A DNA stretch of 35,342 nucleotides from the NCBI GenBank assembly GCA_946803715.1, contig CAMPET010000250.1, positions 3,901 to 39,242 of the forward strand. The letters run 5' to 3'. Positions 1 through 12,516 of the stretch are shown here, in pieces. The position numbers were made by a program, and so were the translations under genes. The notes under the pieces are model-generated. The model saw only the letters and a program-made list of their open reading frames with translations. It was not told where the DNA came from and did not search any database. Origin of the DNA: Beroe ovata (taxonomy: Eukaryota > Ctenophora > Nuda > Beroida > Beroidae). Numbering within the stretch: position 1 is the stretch's first letter; each line of letters starts with the position of its first letter.

Positions 1-29
1 GTGTGTGTGTGTGTGTGTGTGTGTGTGTG
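1..29. repeat. (GT)n microsatellite
   Basis: Uninterrupted GT dinucleotides run from the window edge, probably in the intron upstream of the first visible GPCR exon. Confidence 0.97.
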
Positions 30-51
30 ATTGATAACATATCCTCCGCAG

Positions 52-1415
52 AGCATAGCGTTGATAATAATCGGAACACTGGGATGCATGTTGAGCAGTG
101 CTACAGTGTTACTGCTTATTTTCAGAGTAAAACTACCCGGAGCCAAGGTGAGACACGTTGAGATATGACAAAGTTACAGTTCGTGATATGAAAGTTATGA
201 TTCTTTTCGTACGAGTAGAATACTGGGAATAGCAACGTTTCAGCCGGTATTCATTATCAATGTGTCGATCAATGACACACTGTTATCGATTGTCGGTGTT
301 ATCAGAGGCATTGGGTTCCTGTTTCCCTCAATCAACGAGGATAATTTGACATTCTGTGCTATCTTCGAGATATTCGCTGTGTTCTTCAAGTGAGTTACAC
401 TGGATAGCGTTACACACAATGTTACCATGAGATAAACATTCAGAGTGCTAATTCAAGAGTGATCTCATTCTCGTAGCAAGGATTCTTTAACTTAGGAATA
501 CCTAAGATTAAGACTCAGAAGTAACCTATACCTATTATATCAGAGTCTGAACCTAAGGAATAACCTATTCCAATCAGAACAACAATCACTTCAGGAATAA
601 CCTATCGTGGGTTCTGGTTCCCCTAACGGTAGATAGATTCCTAGCAGTGGTATACAGCACCAAGTACAGTGTTCTCGTGACCCGCAGAACGAGTTTACTA
701 GCATGTGGTGTCTCCTGGGCATCACTCGGTATGGTGCTCTGCCACGACCTTATCGGTTACTCTATCGGCAAGACCAAGGTAACTGTTACCCGGGCCTGTC
801 ATGCTGATAGTTACAGTTAACTATTGGTGTAACTATAATAGTTGATAGTTACTCGTTACTAGTAAGACTATGGTCATGGTCACATGGTTACTTCAATCTA
901 CAGTATCTTCTGTTGGGATGCTTCTGAATTTTTACTTCAACGCAATCAACTATAAAACCAATATAGACCATGTCAGACTTCTTGGAGACTGCTAAACTCA
1001 GTTCCTCCGTGTTATATGTACTGATAGACCATCCCCCCTTTCATTTCAGTTGCCGTACGACTGGATCAAACAGCAGTGTTCATATATCGAATTCCTTCGA
1101 CACAAAGTGGAGCCCATCCTAACGCTCCTGATCCCCACTGTGGTTATAACAGTTCTCTACCTTGTGATGGCGGTAGTTATCGTTAAGCGAGGGATCAAGT
1201 GTAGCCGGTTCTTTATCAGCTCGATATTTGTGATTATTACCAACACTGCAACCAGTGTACCGAGTGTGATCATAGAATCGTTCTGCTCCAATCCTAGCTA
1301 TGAGATTGGTATATGTATGATTGTACTGTTTTACATCAATGGTATTTGTAACCCGTTTCTGTATCTATGGGGTAATAAACGGGTAACACAGCAGCTGGCT
1401 GTTTCAAACCCATGA
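52..1415 (+). CDS. Rhodopsin-family (class A) GPCR, 3' four exons
   Basis: Four exons with matching phases are seen: 52-147, 244-389, 595-778 and 1050-1415, each with AG before and GT after. Together they give about 263 residues. Exon 1 encodes TM1 (SIALIIIGTLG...). Exon 2 encodes TM2 with an LS-type core and Asp (INVSINDTLLS) and the start of TM3 with its conserved Cys (TFCAIFEIF). Exon 3 encodes the end of TM3 with DRF in place of DRY, then TM4. Exon 4 encodes TM5-TM7 with NPFLY matching NPxxY. A Cys in QQCSYIE before TM5 is the likely disulfide partner of the TM3 Cys. The extracellular N-terminus and start codon lie outside the window. Ligand and subfamily cannot be read from the sequence. 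The C-tail is very short (about 15 residues after NPxxY) and shows no palmitoylation Cys. The gene converges on the Mind bomb-like gene. Confidence 0.88.
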
Positions 1416-1775
1416 TTACAGTGCATTGAGTTACAGTATCATGATTCGAAAATCACTGTTATTATAATTTTGACCCTAATCTGAGTTCTGAGTCAGAACA
1501 TCTGACACCCTATTCTCAGCCAGAACTTCTGACACCCTATTCGACAATTACTGACATGGGTGGGAGTCAATGAGGCTGGGAGCTAGCGATACTGCATCTC
1601 GAGTAGGGAGCTAATGATAACACGTATTTCTTGAGTTGGGAGCTGGGGTTGCTATTTTTAAGTGATTTTTCAACAGTGATGAGTTAACACTGATGTTAAC
1701 ACTGATTCACACTTTTGATGTGTTGAAACAATGCAAGGTTCCGATTTGATCCACAACTATAGTATATTCCCTGTG
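1416..1775. other. Convergent intergenic spacer with a 22-bp direct repeat
   Basis: The spacer lies between two convergent genes. It holds a direct repeat of 22 bp at 1494-1515 and 1521-1542 (cagaac(a/t)tctgacacccta...) and a looser 'gggagct' repetition at 1578-1648. No AATAAA is visible on either strand. No coding signal is seen. Confidence 0.7.
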
Positions 1776-4700
1776 TTACGTCAAAGAACAATTAGTGACG
1801 CGAATACCAACAATGGTTTGCCATAACCAATGGTCTCCACCACCCGCTATAATGTGTTCCAAAAACGGTTCCAAATACGCTGAAATTGCGCTTACCTCAC
1901 AGCCATATTCCACTAGCAGTTCCACAATGGCAGTATGACCTTGGCTAACTGCCAGAATGAGAGGAGTTTGGAGTCGGCCGTTCCTGATGTTGATGTCACA
2001 CTTACCCTGTAGAGAGAAGATTGCTAATACTAGGGATAATGAAGGGTGGGATCTGCTATCGGCGATCAGTAATAAGTTATCGTTAAAAAATCATCTTCTT
2101 CAAGTCAGAATTAACACAACTTGCTTATCAATGATCATTCAAGTTTTGAAAATCATGTACCATGTGATATTTCATGCAAGCAGTGAGCAAACATTCAACA
2201 AGTCATGATCTTCTTTAATAACATGTACTGTACAATGCACAATATATTGTACAGAACGTCGTACGAAAACCACCTTTCCATGGTACCACTTTCTCCCCAT
2301 GTTACCACCCTCTCTCCCATGTTACCACCCTCTCTCCTCATGATACCACCCTCTTTCCTCCCGTTACCACCCTCTTTTCTCCTGTTACCACCCTGTCTCC
2401 TCCTGTTACCACTCACCTCTTTGCTCATGATTTCAGCTACAGTTTTGTGATTGTTGAGGGCCGCCAGGTGTAGCGCCGAGAAACCGTCATCTTTCTTGAT
2501 GTCGACCAATCCCTCGTGTTGCACTAGTAGTTGCACCGCACTGGAGACAAGAAATGTGAGGGGTAACATGAGTGGTCACTAGCGTGTATCGTTCGACATG
2601 TCGTCAAAACATGAAGTGCAATTTCACTTTCCCGTACTATTTGCACCTTTTAGTGATACCTACCAACATTCCCCTAATTAGTTAGCAATTGATCAATTAC
2701 TGATCAATTATACTAACCCTGCGTTTCCTTTCAGTGCACCATGATGCAGCGAGTTGAATCCTCTATCATTAGGAATTCTGAGGTCAGCTCCTGCATCTAT
2801 CAACAACTTGACAATCTCATTGCGCTCCTTCGCGATAGCATCATGAAGAGGCGTGTCTCCGTACGCGTCCTGGCGAGGAAACAACATCACATCCCATGTG
2901 TTTTGGACAGTGGGAAATTATAACAGGTACGTGTTCTAGCACGGTCTCTGTAATTAGTAGTTACTGCAATATACTTGATATCGGTCGGTACCTTGAGATT
3001 GAGATCCGCGCCACCTTCTATCAAACAAGCCACCATATCCTTGTGTCCCTTGTTAGCCGCCACATGCAGTGCCGTGCAGCCGTTACCGTTGGTGGCGTCT
3101 ATGTTACAGTTACTCCTTATCAACATCATTGCGGCGCCTGGCTCGTTACTGACGAACGGAAAGCGTGAGAATATCGACGGCCGACGGGAAAGGCATATAA
3201 CGTGTATGTCACGTTAGTAACACGTTGGTAACACGTGATATGCACGTTACCCGAATGCAGCGTAGTGGAGTGCGCTGTCACCATCATCGTCTTTAATTTC
3301 CAAGTTTGCTCCGGCCTTGATTATCTCTTCCACAACGTTAGTAAAGCCTTGATGGGAGGCAACTTGTAAAGCCGTCTTGCCTTGTACCTTGATGTCAACC
3401 TGCAGAGCAGCAACAGAGATAACAACTATAACATAGCATAAACCTATCAACATAGAGATTGTAGGGATTGTACTTTAGACCCAGGGAGATTTCTCTATAA
3501 AAGCATAAATACCACAGCTTTTCTTGTCAACATGTCAACACTCAACACGACTGTCACCAATATGTAATAATAACTACTTACGATCTGCGGCTGTGCGAGT
3601 AGAATCTCCCTGACTTTCTCGTCCCTGCCCTGCGCTGCTTCCTGCACCAGTTGGAACTGGTTGCCCTCCCCGGAGTCTCCACCGTCACAGTTGAGCAGCT
3701 GCGGCATTCGGGCGAGAATCTCCGCCAGCTCGGCGTCAGGGCCTGCCGGGATAGGTGAGTAAGAGGTGAGTAAGGGGGAAGTGAGATGAGTTAGGGGACC
3801 GGGAGAGGGGGAAGTGAGGTGAAGTGAGGTGAGTATTGAGGTAGGGGACCGGAGGAGGCGGTGAGCTGACTGGTGAGCTCTGACACGAGGGAGAGTCAGG
3901 CAAGATCGGTTTTTGTGCGGGAAGGGTGAACTTGGAGAGGTTTTAGTCGAAGGTGAGGAGTTTGGACAGGGAAGAGGAGTTATCGGAGGGGTTGTATTGT
4001 GCAACTCCAACATCTCACCTATCTTGACGTCATCATTGCTATTCTCGTTGCTGTTACAGTTCTCACCGGATGCTTCACCCGTTCTTTCTTCAGACGTGAC
4101 GTCTCGCATCGGGGTCTGATCTGTCACAAGTCATTAGTTATTGTCCTTGACATGGTAATATTGATTATTGTGTTTGACGAGGTATTCACACGCACACCGA
4201 CGCATATCACGGTGCGCAAATTTCACACGTTGCGTTATTTCCTCACTTTAAAGGGTGCCGAAATTAAATTCATAATTTTGCCGGGAAATATTGCAATTTG
4301 AGAGATTTCTTGCGATAAAAATTATAACATATAAATACTCAGTGAGTTATGAGAGAACCAGCGATCTGTCATCGCTTGACGAGTTTTAATATGACTATGA
4401 ATGTTTGTGTGTAGCGTATCACAGCGGTCGTGAAATATATATACACATCACATCTATACAATATACACAGTGTACAGTACACAATGTATAGTAGGATGTG
4501 GCACTGTAAATCAACACGAACCACCGACACAGTGAAGACAGTGTACACTGTACAAATTCATTGTTTCATATGCACTGTACACTGTACAGCGCATATGTAT
4601 TGTATACACGTCACACAGAGCAGAGATCTATCTTTACAGAACGGTTGCGTTGACTCATCTTGTACAATGTATATTGTACATTGTGTGTATGTTCGTGTTT

Positions 4701-6438
4701 GTATACGTACTGTTTTGCATGTTATTTCCATCATTTGGCTGTAGCGGGAGGACACATCTGGGGTTGTAAGTCCACACTGCGTTCATGACATGTATCCTGA
4801 GATCCATATCCTGATACACTCTCACTACTTTACCCACCTGCAAAGTATACAGTGTGACAATCACCAGTATAGAGGAGGTGAAGTTGATGATTAATACCTG
4901 GGACTAGCAATGTTGTAACAAAATTATACCGACACCGAAGATCCCTCATCGGCACACTCTAGAGAGGCTATCGTAACTTCTCAGAGTGGAGCTTACCTCT
5001 CCCAGCGTTGCTGCCATGGCATCAGTCCATTCACCGTGTCCGATTTGCAGTCTCTTGACCGCCTCCCTGTCCTCTATGATACGAACTAACTGTCCAGCGT
5101 GGTACGTCTCTATTCGTTTCAGCGCAGCAGGGTGGAATGTCCAACGCTGCTTAGCCTGCCAAGTATATCACGTGGTAAAGCTCTATCTTCTCCTCATTTC
5201 AAGTAAAGCCTAGGTTCCGAACTATGGAATACCTCTTCAAAGCTGACTCTCACATCATTCTTCTCGGTCACCCTATGAACAACACCTATCATTCCGATCA
5301 CCATTGCCATCTTTGGATTCCATCCACCATGGCCCTCCTGGAGAGCTTTCAGGATCTCCAATTCCAACTCTACTCTGACATAGTCTCCTGCTTTGAATTG
5401 GCAAAGAGGTCGCTCCAAGAGTTGAGCTGCTGACTGCAGAGGTGCTGGGGGAGGGTCTGTTTCATGTGAGTCTAATGGAAGATGATAAATTGAATCATGA
5501 GTCAAGTCTGAATGAGGAATGTTGATTTGATACAACTTACTTCTCTGGAGAGAATAATCAAGTCCAAGAATAGGAAGGTGTGATGGGTAGTAATTCCCAT
5601 AGATACCCTCTTGAACACATTTCAAGTCGACTTTACCCTTGTGTCCCACTCTGTATACATTTGACAGCCCTGTTCTCATCCATTTCACACATGCAACACT
5701 CATCTGTAAATAACAATGTAATAACTTGAAATTCTAAAACCATCAATGCATAAGTGAAAAAAAAGCATGCGACTACTTACAGCTGATTCCTGGTCCCAGC
5801 CCCTAACAATAGTAACAGTTCCAGTGGCAGTAGGCCCCTCCTCGCCACCATCCTGGTCATCCCAATCCCAATCTGGACCTCTCTTCACCACTGCTCCAAC
5901 AAATACACCTGAATGTGATACAGTGAACTCTACTGAGTCTGTAAAGGAGTAAGCCAGCAATCATCCAATGTTCAAATGTCAACATACCTTTCGCAACTTG
6001 CTTCACAGAGCCTTCCCTTGGGGGAACACTGACAGGTTGGCAAAAATCTGATATAATTCTGTTGAATGGGTGTGTAAGATCGTGCTTATCACTCATGTAG
6101 CAACTTGTGCATAAATCAAAGTCTTCACATTGAGAGCATGTCCAACAAATTCCAGCAAAGCCTCTTGTCTGACAAGCATCACACTTCCTTGAACGGAAGA
6201 CAACTCCAGTTGTGGCATTATCAAACACATAGAGGTCGTGACAATCCATGTATCCTGTTCTATAATTTGTTCTGTTCCCACCATCCCATTGAACAACTAC
6301 TGTCTTATCTGGTGAAGTTGGACTCCCATGCTTGCCAATTTCAACAACTGTACCCACAAATCCCTCGCCACCATCTTGTTCTGCCCATTTCCAGTCAGGT
6401 CCCCTCACAACACGCAGACCAATGATGTGTCCAGACAT
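1776..6438 (-). CDS. MIB1: Mind bomb-like E3 ligase relative (MIB-HERC2/ZZ/REP/ankyrin), no RING seen
   Basis: Eleven minus-strand exons with compatible phases: 6438-5988, 5908-5781, 5703-5233, 5155-4997, 4837-4711, 4120-3582, 3399-3251, 3148-2992, 2869-2718, 2540-2417 and 2006-1896. The last frame stays open to TAA at 1776, giving about 895 aa. Exon 1 carries a MIB-HERC2 domain ([17 protein letters not shown]) and a ZZ finger with paired CxxC and an HDLTH end. Exons 2-3 carry the second MIB-HERC2 domain ([27 protein letters not shown]). Exons 3-5 carry the two REP regions. Exon 6 starts with a Pro/Ser/Thr-rich, low-complexity stretch. Exons 7-11 encode about five or six ankyrin repeats ([37 protein letters not shown]). 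Known family members ubiquitylate Delta/Jagged tails in Notch signalling and end in three RINGs. None is visible here. Exon 11 has a good donor (GAG|GTAAGC), so further exons beyond the window remain possible. Exons 1-4 and 7-11 are secure. The exon 5 donor is inferred from phase. Confidence 0.9.
2277..2412 (-). repeat. Minisatellite of about 20 bp abutting the MIB exon 10 donor
   Basis: About seven imperfect copies (+ strand core 'gttaccaccctctctcctc') start directly next to the splice donor of exon 10. On the gene strand each unit contains GGTGGTAAC, which resembles the real donor context GAGGTGAGTGGTAAC. Confidence 0.85.
3762..3860 (-). repeat. C/T-rich low-complexity tract inside MIB exon 6
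   Basis: Tandem variants of 'ggtgagt/gaagtgag' on the + strand read as pyrimidine-rich sequence on the gene strand. They stay in frame and encode a Ser/Thr/Pro/Leu-rich linker, ending at CCGGCAG, which could serve as an acceptor. Part of this exon may therefore be an intron in vivo. Confidence 0.6.
4452..4690. repeat. Cluster of TGTACA/GTATAC-type self-complementary motifs
   Basis: Many short near-palindromes (acagtgtacagtacaca, cactgtacactgtacag, cttgtacaatg...attgtacattg) are packed in a MIB intron. Related clusters occur at 2221-2256, 11830-11866, 12873-12891 and 15018-15107. Confidence 0.75.
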
Positions 6439-6472
6439 CACAAGAGTTACTACATTTCTAAAAGATGTATTT

Positions 6473-7577
6473 CTGGAAATAATGATCTTGGCAATAACAA
6501 ATGAATATAATTGCGAATAGTGTTTCCCACTGCAAGTCCAATCAATAAAACGAGCTTAAATGAGGAGAAAACACAGAAATGTCAATACATTTCATCTTTC
6601 AAAGTCTCTAAACCATGAAAACAAGTGCTAAGTTGCTTTTTACACTTGTTAAATTGGCACTGATAATGTCACATTTGTGCAATTTTATGCATAACTCAAG
6701 TAATGCAAATATAAATATAAGTAGACATAGAATTAGAAGTAGGATTTGCCTAGATAAAGCTGTTAATTAAATATATTGCTCCTCTGTGCTCGAGAAATGC
6801 ATCAGCTGCATTGACTGAACTCAGCAATTATGAGCATCGCTTCGTTTGCCAAATTTCAAGTTCATTTGATGAATTATCTTAAACAATGTTTATTGTGTAT
6901 CACAAAAGTCTTGTTAGGCTTTCTTTTGTAGGATTTCACCTTACCCTTGCTGGCGGGATTTTGTCCCTGGCGAGAGCGAAACGACAATTGTGCGGCGCCG
7001 ACGGTAGGGTAAAATCCTACAAGGCTTTCTCCTACCGTCGGCGCGGCGCCACGCACGCGCAATCAAAATTAAATATCTGCACTCAATTTTTCATCGAGAA
7101 AGGGAACAATTTTAGAATGTTTTTTGCCAGCGTGTTTCAGCTTTAGTTTTAAAACATTAATCGCGCGCAGAACTGTTCAGGCTTTCGAATGATAAGTTTA
7201 AAACACTAATTATTACAAGTGTTGATAAGTTTAAAACACAACTTATTACAATCAAATTTGAGAACTGAAGATGGTGTATGTCACGCTGAAACGTTTTTAA
7301 ATCACTAACAACGACTGTTTCACTTGTTGCATCTCACCTATTGTAACTCAGAGATTTCAATTGATGTTATTTCTCTTGGTTGAGGAAGTTTCATGCTGAT
7401 AGGGGTTTAGCTATTATTCAGTTGAATTAGTGAATTTTATCATAGAACTCTGCTCTCATTCAATTGTTATGTATTCAATATTATCATTGATCATCAATTG
7501 TGTCCCTGTTGGACATAATCCTGACAAATTGTACTGCCATATACAATATATGACTATACTTTCGTACTATTTTGAAC
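6473..7577. other. Divergent spacer between MIB and macoilin starts
   Basis: About 1.1 kb, mostly AT-rich. It contains the palindromic element at 6921-7052 and a 16-bp direct repeat 'gataagtttaaaacac' near 7191 and 7225. The promoters of both divergent genes presumably lie here. No TATA box or other element can be singled out with confidence. Short ORFs here lack coding character. Confidence 0.6.
6921..7052. mobile_element. MITE-like nested palindromic element
   Basis: Two nested inverted repeats are seen: TTGTAGGATTT (6926-6936) with AAATCCTACAA (7012-7022), and GCGCCGACGGTAG (6995-7007) with CTACCGTCGGCGC (7032-7044). The element is GC-rich in an AT-rich spacer and encodes no protein. Target-site duplications were not resolved, so the mobile origin is an inference. 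Confidence 0.55.
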
Positions 7578-7613
7578 AGGCTTATTCAGACTTAGCCATT
7601 GAACTGTAAAGGA

Positions 7614-10600
7614 ATGTATAGACGGAGACTTGCAAGTCAAAGCAATTTAGATTCTTCAAGACTCAAGAAACCTTTGTTGAAGCGTCCAAAACTTTCTGAT
7701 AGTCTTCAGAATGGGTGAGAAGGGTTATCGATATTGACAGTTATTATATTGTTACCCTTAAAGTCACTCAACCTTGTAAAGTTCACCTTAATTTGGATGA
7801 GATGAGTCTTTTTTTCAATTCTATTTTCAATTTGATATTTTCTCAGGACATCTGGATACCTGAAGTTTGTTATTATGTGGTTGATTGTCATTGCTCTAGA
7901 TCTTGCCCTGGACTTCCGCCTGGAGTTCCTTTGGCCCTGTTGGATGTTCCTGAAACGCATTTTTGAAAGTTTCAAGTATAAGAATTGTGTAAGTAACATG
8001 TGATTCAGAAGCATGACAAAATTTTGATGCAAGGCCATCAATATGTCCTTTGGTTCAATTATCTGAAGTTGACTATGACATATAACAACCCCCTTTCTTC
8101 AGATGCAGGCATTTGTTCTCATGGGATGTACATTTTGCTCAGATTATTTCATTTATGCTTTCATTCCCTCCTCATGGATCTTCTTTGTGGCCAGTACCTA
8201 TGTTTGGACCCAGCAACTGTTTTCACCAGGTTTGTCTATTCAATTGGTGTGAATTTAGTTAAATTCATTGCAGTACAGCTTCAAGGTGATGTATTTGATC
8301 CATACATATTGATCACTCATGCGTTTTACCCGTCACTCTCCGTTTTTTCTACAGTACTTAATTCTTAAAATCATTTCCTTCGTGCTCTCACTGAGTAACA
8401 GCTCATGCAAATTGGTTATACAATTCAAAAGTTGCATGGGAAATAACCTCCGTTCTGTGAGCAGTCTCCTTCTGCTTCCCCTATAAAGGAAGGGAAGGAA
8501 GCAAAATTCAATACTTTCACTAATGAATCTTGCATCATTGACGTTTACATACATGAGAAACCATCACCCTGACAAGTGCTCTCATGAGAAATATGATTTA
8601 AAAGGCGGCTATTCAACCATTCTGACAATGCTATCTAAATCCACAGATCGAGGTGTGGGTTTACCAGTCCTCATCCTTTGGATGTTGTTCGTCTACATTG
8701 AGTCATGTGTCAGAGTTACTCAGCCTGACGATCACTGGTCCAAAGTAATGGGCTCGAACTCAATCGGATACCCAATTGTCATGCTGGGATTCGGCTTCAA
8801 GGTAATATATTTCAGCTGTGATACCATGCTCTTTCACCATAATATGAGGTAGAATCTGTCTACAGATCTGTCACTTTGTAATTATACTTCGGCGAGCGAT
8901 TTCCAATCATCCCATATTCAAAGTATTTGAGTTGCATTAAAATGTCAGACATGCACGTATGTCGGACATTTTAATGCAACCCAAATATCGATATTACGAG
9001 TGGATAAATTCCGAGTCTTGCAGAGCTGCATGTACCTTATTTATGATTACTTACGAGGTCAATGCTTATGTGATATCCTCAAGATATGTGATATTGCTTC
9101 TTATCTTTCGAAACCCATCTTCATTCTTCAAGGAGTACTCCTAGTTCATACCTACTACTGAAGAGTGAAGTATCATGGTAGATCATGTAGTATTACCACA
9201 GGATCTATCATGATACTTCACTCTTCGTGTATAACACATGTCGCGTATTTTACTGTACTAAGTATACTTGGCATAATGCAAGTGAGACTATTTAGTATTT
9301 ATAGAACTGAGAACTCAATGATGTTTTGAGAACTAATACAATCCTACCAATGCCGCGTTTGTCATTACAGAGAGAACCAATGTCTCAATCAATGATACAA
9401 GTCGACAGTTCAATTTTGTAACACATCCTGTTCAGGGTAGAGGACTGTAATAATTTAAGTGTTGCATGTCCGAATCCATCACATTATCCCTTGCAGAGCT
9501 GTATGACACTACGGTGGACAGAGAAATGTCGGCAACTCATAGCTTACAAGAACGATTTCTTCTACCGGCTGATCAGCACGCATGCTGAATCACAGAACCT
9601 GTACAATGCTCCTGTTAGAGCCTTCAAACGTACCAACCTCCTAAAACTCAGATACAAACGTGAGTCATTGCACGGGCTTTTCCTCAATATCATACTCATA
9701 GCATGTCTCTGTTTCAACCAAGCGCGGTGATCGAACTGGGTATACTTCTAGCTTCACTATGTAACTTACAGTTGCTACAATAGTCCGCTATAATAGTCTG
9801 TGAATGACCTCGGCCATAATTTCGACCCAGTACAGTTGCATAATCCGAATATTCATCGTGGGTCTTTAAACACGTTAATCCCCAATTCTCGCAGTATGTA
9901 ACTTTCTACAGTATTCATGGATAGTTGTAATAATAGCTCTCTCGACACAATCGTCAATCATGGCATATATGATAAATGATTCGTGATCATAGCTCTCTCC
10001 CACTCTCCACCTCCGCCCTCGAGAAATCATTGCAACATGTCATCCTCACACAGGGAAACATAAAGACACACACACACACACACTCACACACACACACACA
10101 TACACACACACAACATTATACCATACTGAGATGTCTAGAAGTCTCTGTGTTTGAAGAAATATCATTAAAACATAACGTATCGAGTATTATCCCAGTGGGT
10201 AGAGAAGTTAGTGAAAGAAGAGCCCTGAATTGTTCTCAGGGTCCCAGACAACTTTGACAACATAGTGATTTCTCTGTACTATCATCCTCTTGCGCATATT
10301 CTCAGTTGAATCATTCACCTTTCAGTCCCTCAATTCAGTTCAATAGCAAACCGTTCCCTCCGTACATTTCACTTACTCACCCTCCCTCACTCCCTCCCCC
10401 ACTCCCTCACTCCCTCCCTCACCTCCCTCACTCCCTCTCCCCTTCACTCCCTCTCCCCCTCACTCCCCCACTCCCCTACTCTGTCACTCACTCCCTCNNN
10501 NNNNNNNNNNNNNNNNNNNNNNNNNNNNNNNNNNNNNNNNNNNNNNNNNNNNNNNNNNNNNNNNNNNNNNNNNNNNNNNNNNNNNNNNNNNNNNNNNNNN

Positions 10601-11727
10601 NNNNNNNNNNNNNNNNNNNNNNNNNNNNNNNNNNNNNNNNNNNNNNNNNNNNNNNNNNNNNNNNNNNNNNNNNNNNNNNNNNNNNNNNNNNNNNNNNNNN
10701 NNNNNNNNNNNNNNNNNNNNNNNNNNNNNNNNNNNNNNNNNNNNNNNNNNNNNNNNNNNNNNNNNNNNNNNNNNNNNNNNNNNNNNNNNNNNNNNNNNNN
10801 NNNNNNNNNNNNNNNNNNNNNNNNNNNNNNNNNNNNNNNNNNNNNNNNNNNNNNNNNNNNNNNNNNNNNNNNNNNNNNNNNNNNNNNNNNNNNNNNNNNN
10901 NNNNNNNNNNNNNNNNNNNNNNNNNNNNNNNNNNNNNNNNNNNNNNNNNNNNNNNNNNNNNNNNNNNNNNNNNNNNNNNNNNNNNNNNNNNNNNNNNNNN
11001 NNNNNNNNNNNNNNNNNNNNNNNNNNNNNNNNNNNNNNNNNNNNNNNNNNNNNNNNNNNNNNNNNNNNNNNNNNNNNNNNNNNNNNNNNNNNNNNACACA
11101 CACACATTACACACACACACACAGGTACAGAAAAAGACACACAGCACACACACACACATATGAAACGTATGTTCCGCTATTCAGAAGGATTGTTCCATGA
11201 TATCATTATGTACTGCAGTAATGAGAGAGGTGGGGAAAGGGGGGAGAGGGTGCGTGATTTCATTGCCGGTAGAGACGGGGTTTGTTGGTGTGATTTAATT
11301 TACATAGGATAAGTTGATACCCTGCCAGAAATCTGTAACCATCACAATACACACTGGAGCGTGTTTCATTTCGTATCAATTGCGATTTCAATTCAAATCA
11401 CAGATGTTATGTTTTTTTGATTTCTAGAACAGTAGCGGTTTTGTGTTACTTCACGCTGTGCGTGGTTTACCACGCCAATGTCATGAATTGAAATCGTGTG
11501 TGTGTGTGTGTGTGTGTTTGTGTGTGTGTTTGGGTATGTGTGTGTGTGAGAGTTAGTAAGAGTGTGGTTGAGTGAAAGTGTGTATGTCTGTGTGTGGGAC
11601 GGATTATTTAAGAAAGTTTGGGGGGTGGTGGGGGGGTGGGGGGGGGGGGGGGGGGGGTTATGGGGGATATGGGGGGGGGTGAATGTTGTGGGGGGTGTGG
11701 GGAAAGGGGAGATGAGGAAAGGGAGAN

Positions 11728-11759
<32 letters not shown>

Positions 11760-12450
11760 CACTAAGTACACGCATAACTCACTGTAGTGTAACTTTCATA
11801 GTACTGTAATTGTGACAGGAATGATTATTGTACAATGTACACAATGTACACACTATACACACGCTGTATTGCATAGAATAAACTGTCAGTCTTGGAAGTG
11901 AAATAGAAGATTTCACTGTCAATACTAAATTGATCCACACAATATGATAATTGACTTCGCCAGACTCATATTATAAAGATGCCATTCAGTATTCACATGT
12001 TGCAAAACCTGTCCCTCATGACCCCGCGCGTCCCTGTTCCTAATGACCCCGTGTGTCTCCGTCCCAAATAGCGTCACCGTGTGTCCTTGTCCCAATTAAC
12101 GTCCCCGTGTGTATTCCCAGGTGATCCCCGGGTCGTCAGTGGACGAAGTGTCCCCTCTCACTGGACGGGCTGGTAACTTCAACTCGTCCCGTACATTCCT
12201 CGGTCACTGTGTCGACCCAAACGAGGAGTTCTGGACGTATGGAGAGGAGAGTGACTCTTCTCTCTCTACTGAGGTTTCTGTGGGGAACGGGTGTGCGGGT
12301 GGAAAACCCGCAGCAGCAGCCCTCCCGCCTCCTGTGTCCAGTGGAGCTTCTCAACCCGCTTCCGCCTCTTCCAACCCGCCACCTACCATCAAAATACGGA
12401 GCAACAACATCCTCAGCAAAATGTTCGATTTCCAGAGGTAAAGTGAGAAT

Positions 12451-12516
<66 letters not shown>

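Noticed and set aside
1880-1895. A 16-nt GT...AG segment at the end of MIB exon 11 as a mini-intron
   Set aside because: Too short for the spliceosome, and removing it shifts the frame to an early stop.
10306-11163. ORFs of 219-285 codons across the N gap
   Set aside because: They consist of N-derived X residues and simple repeats.
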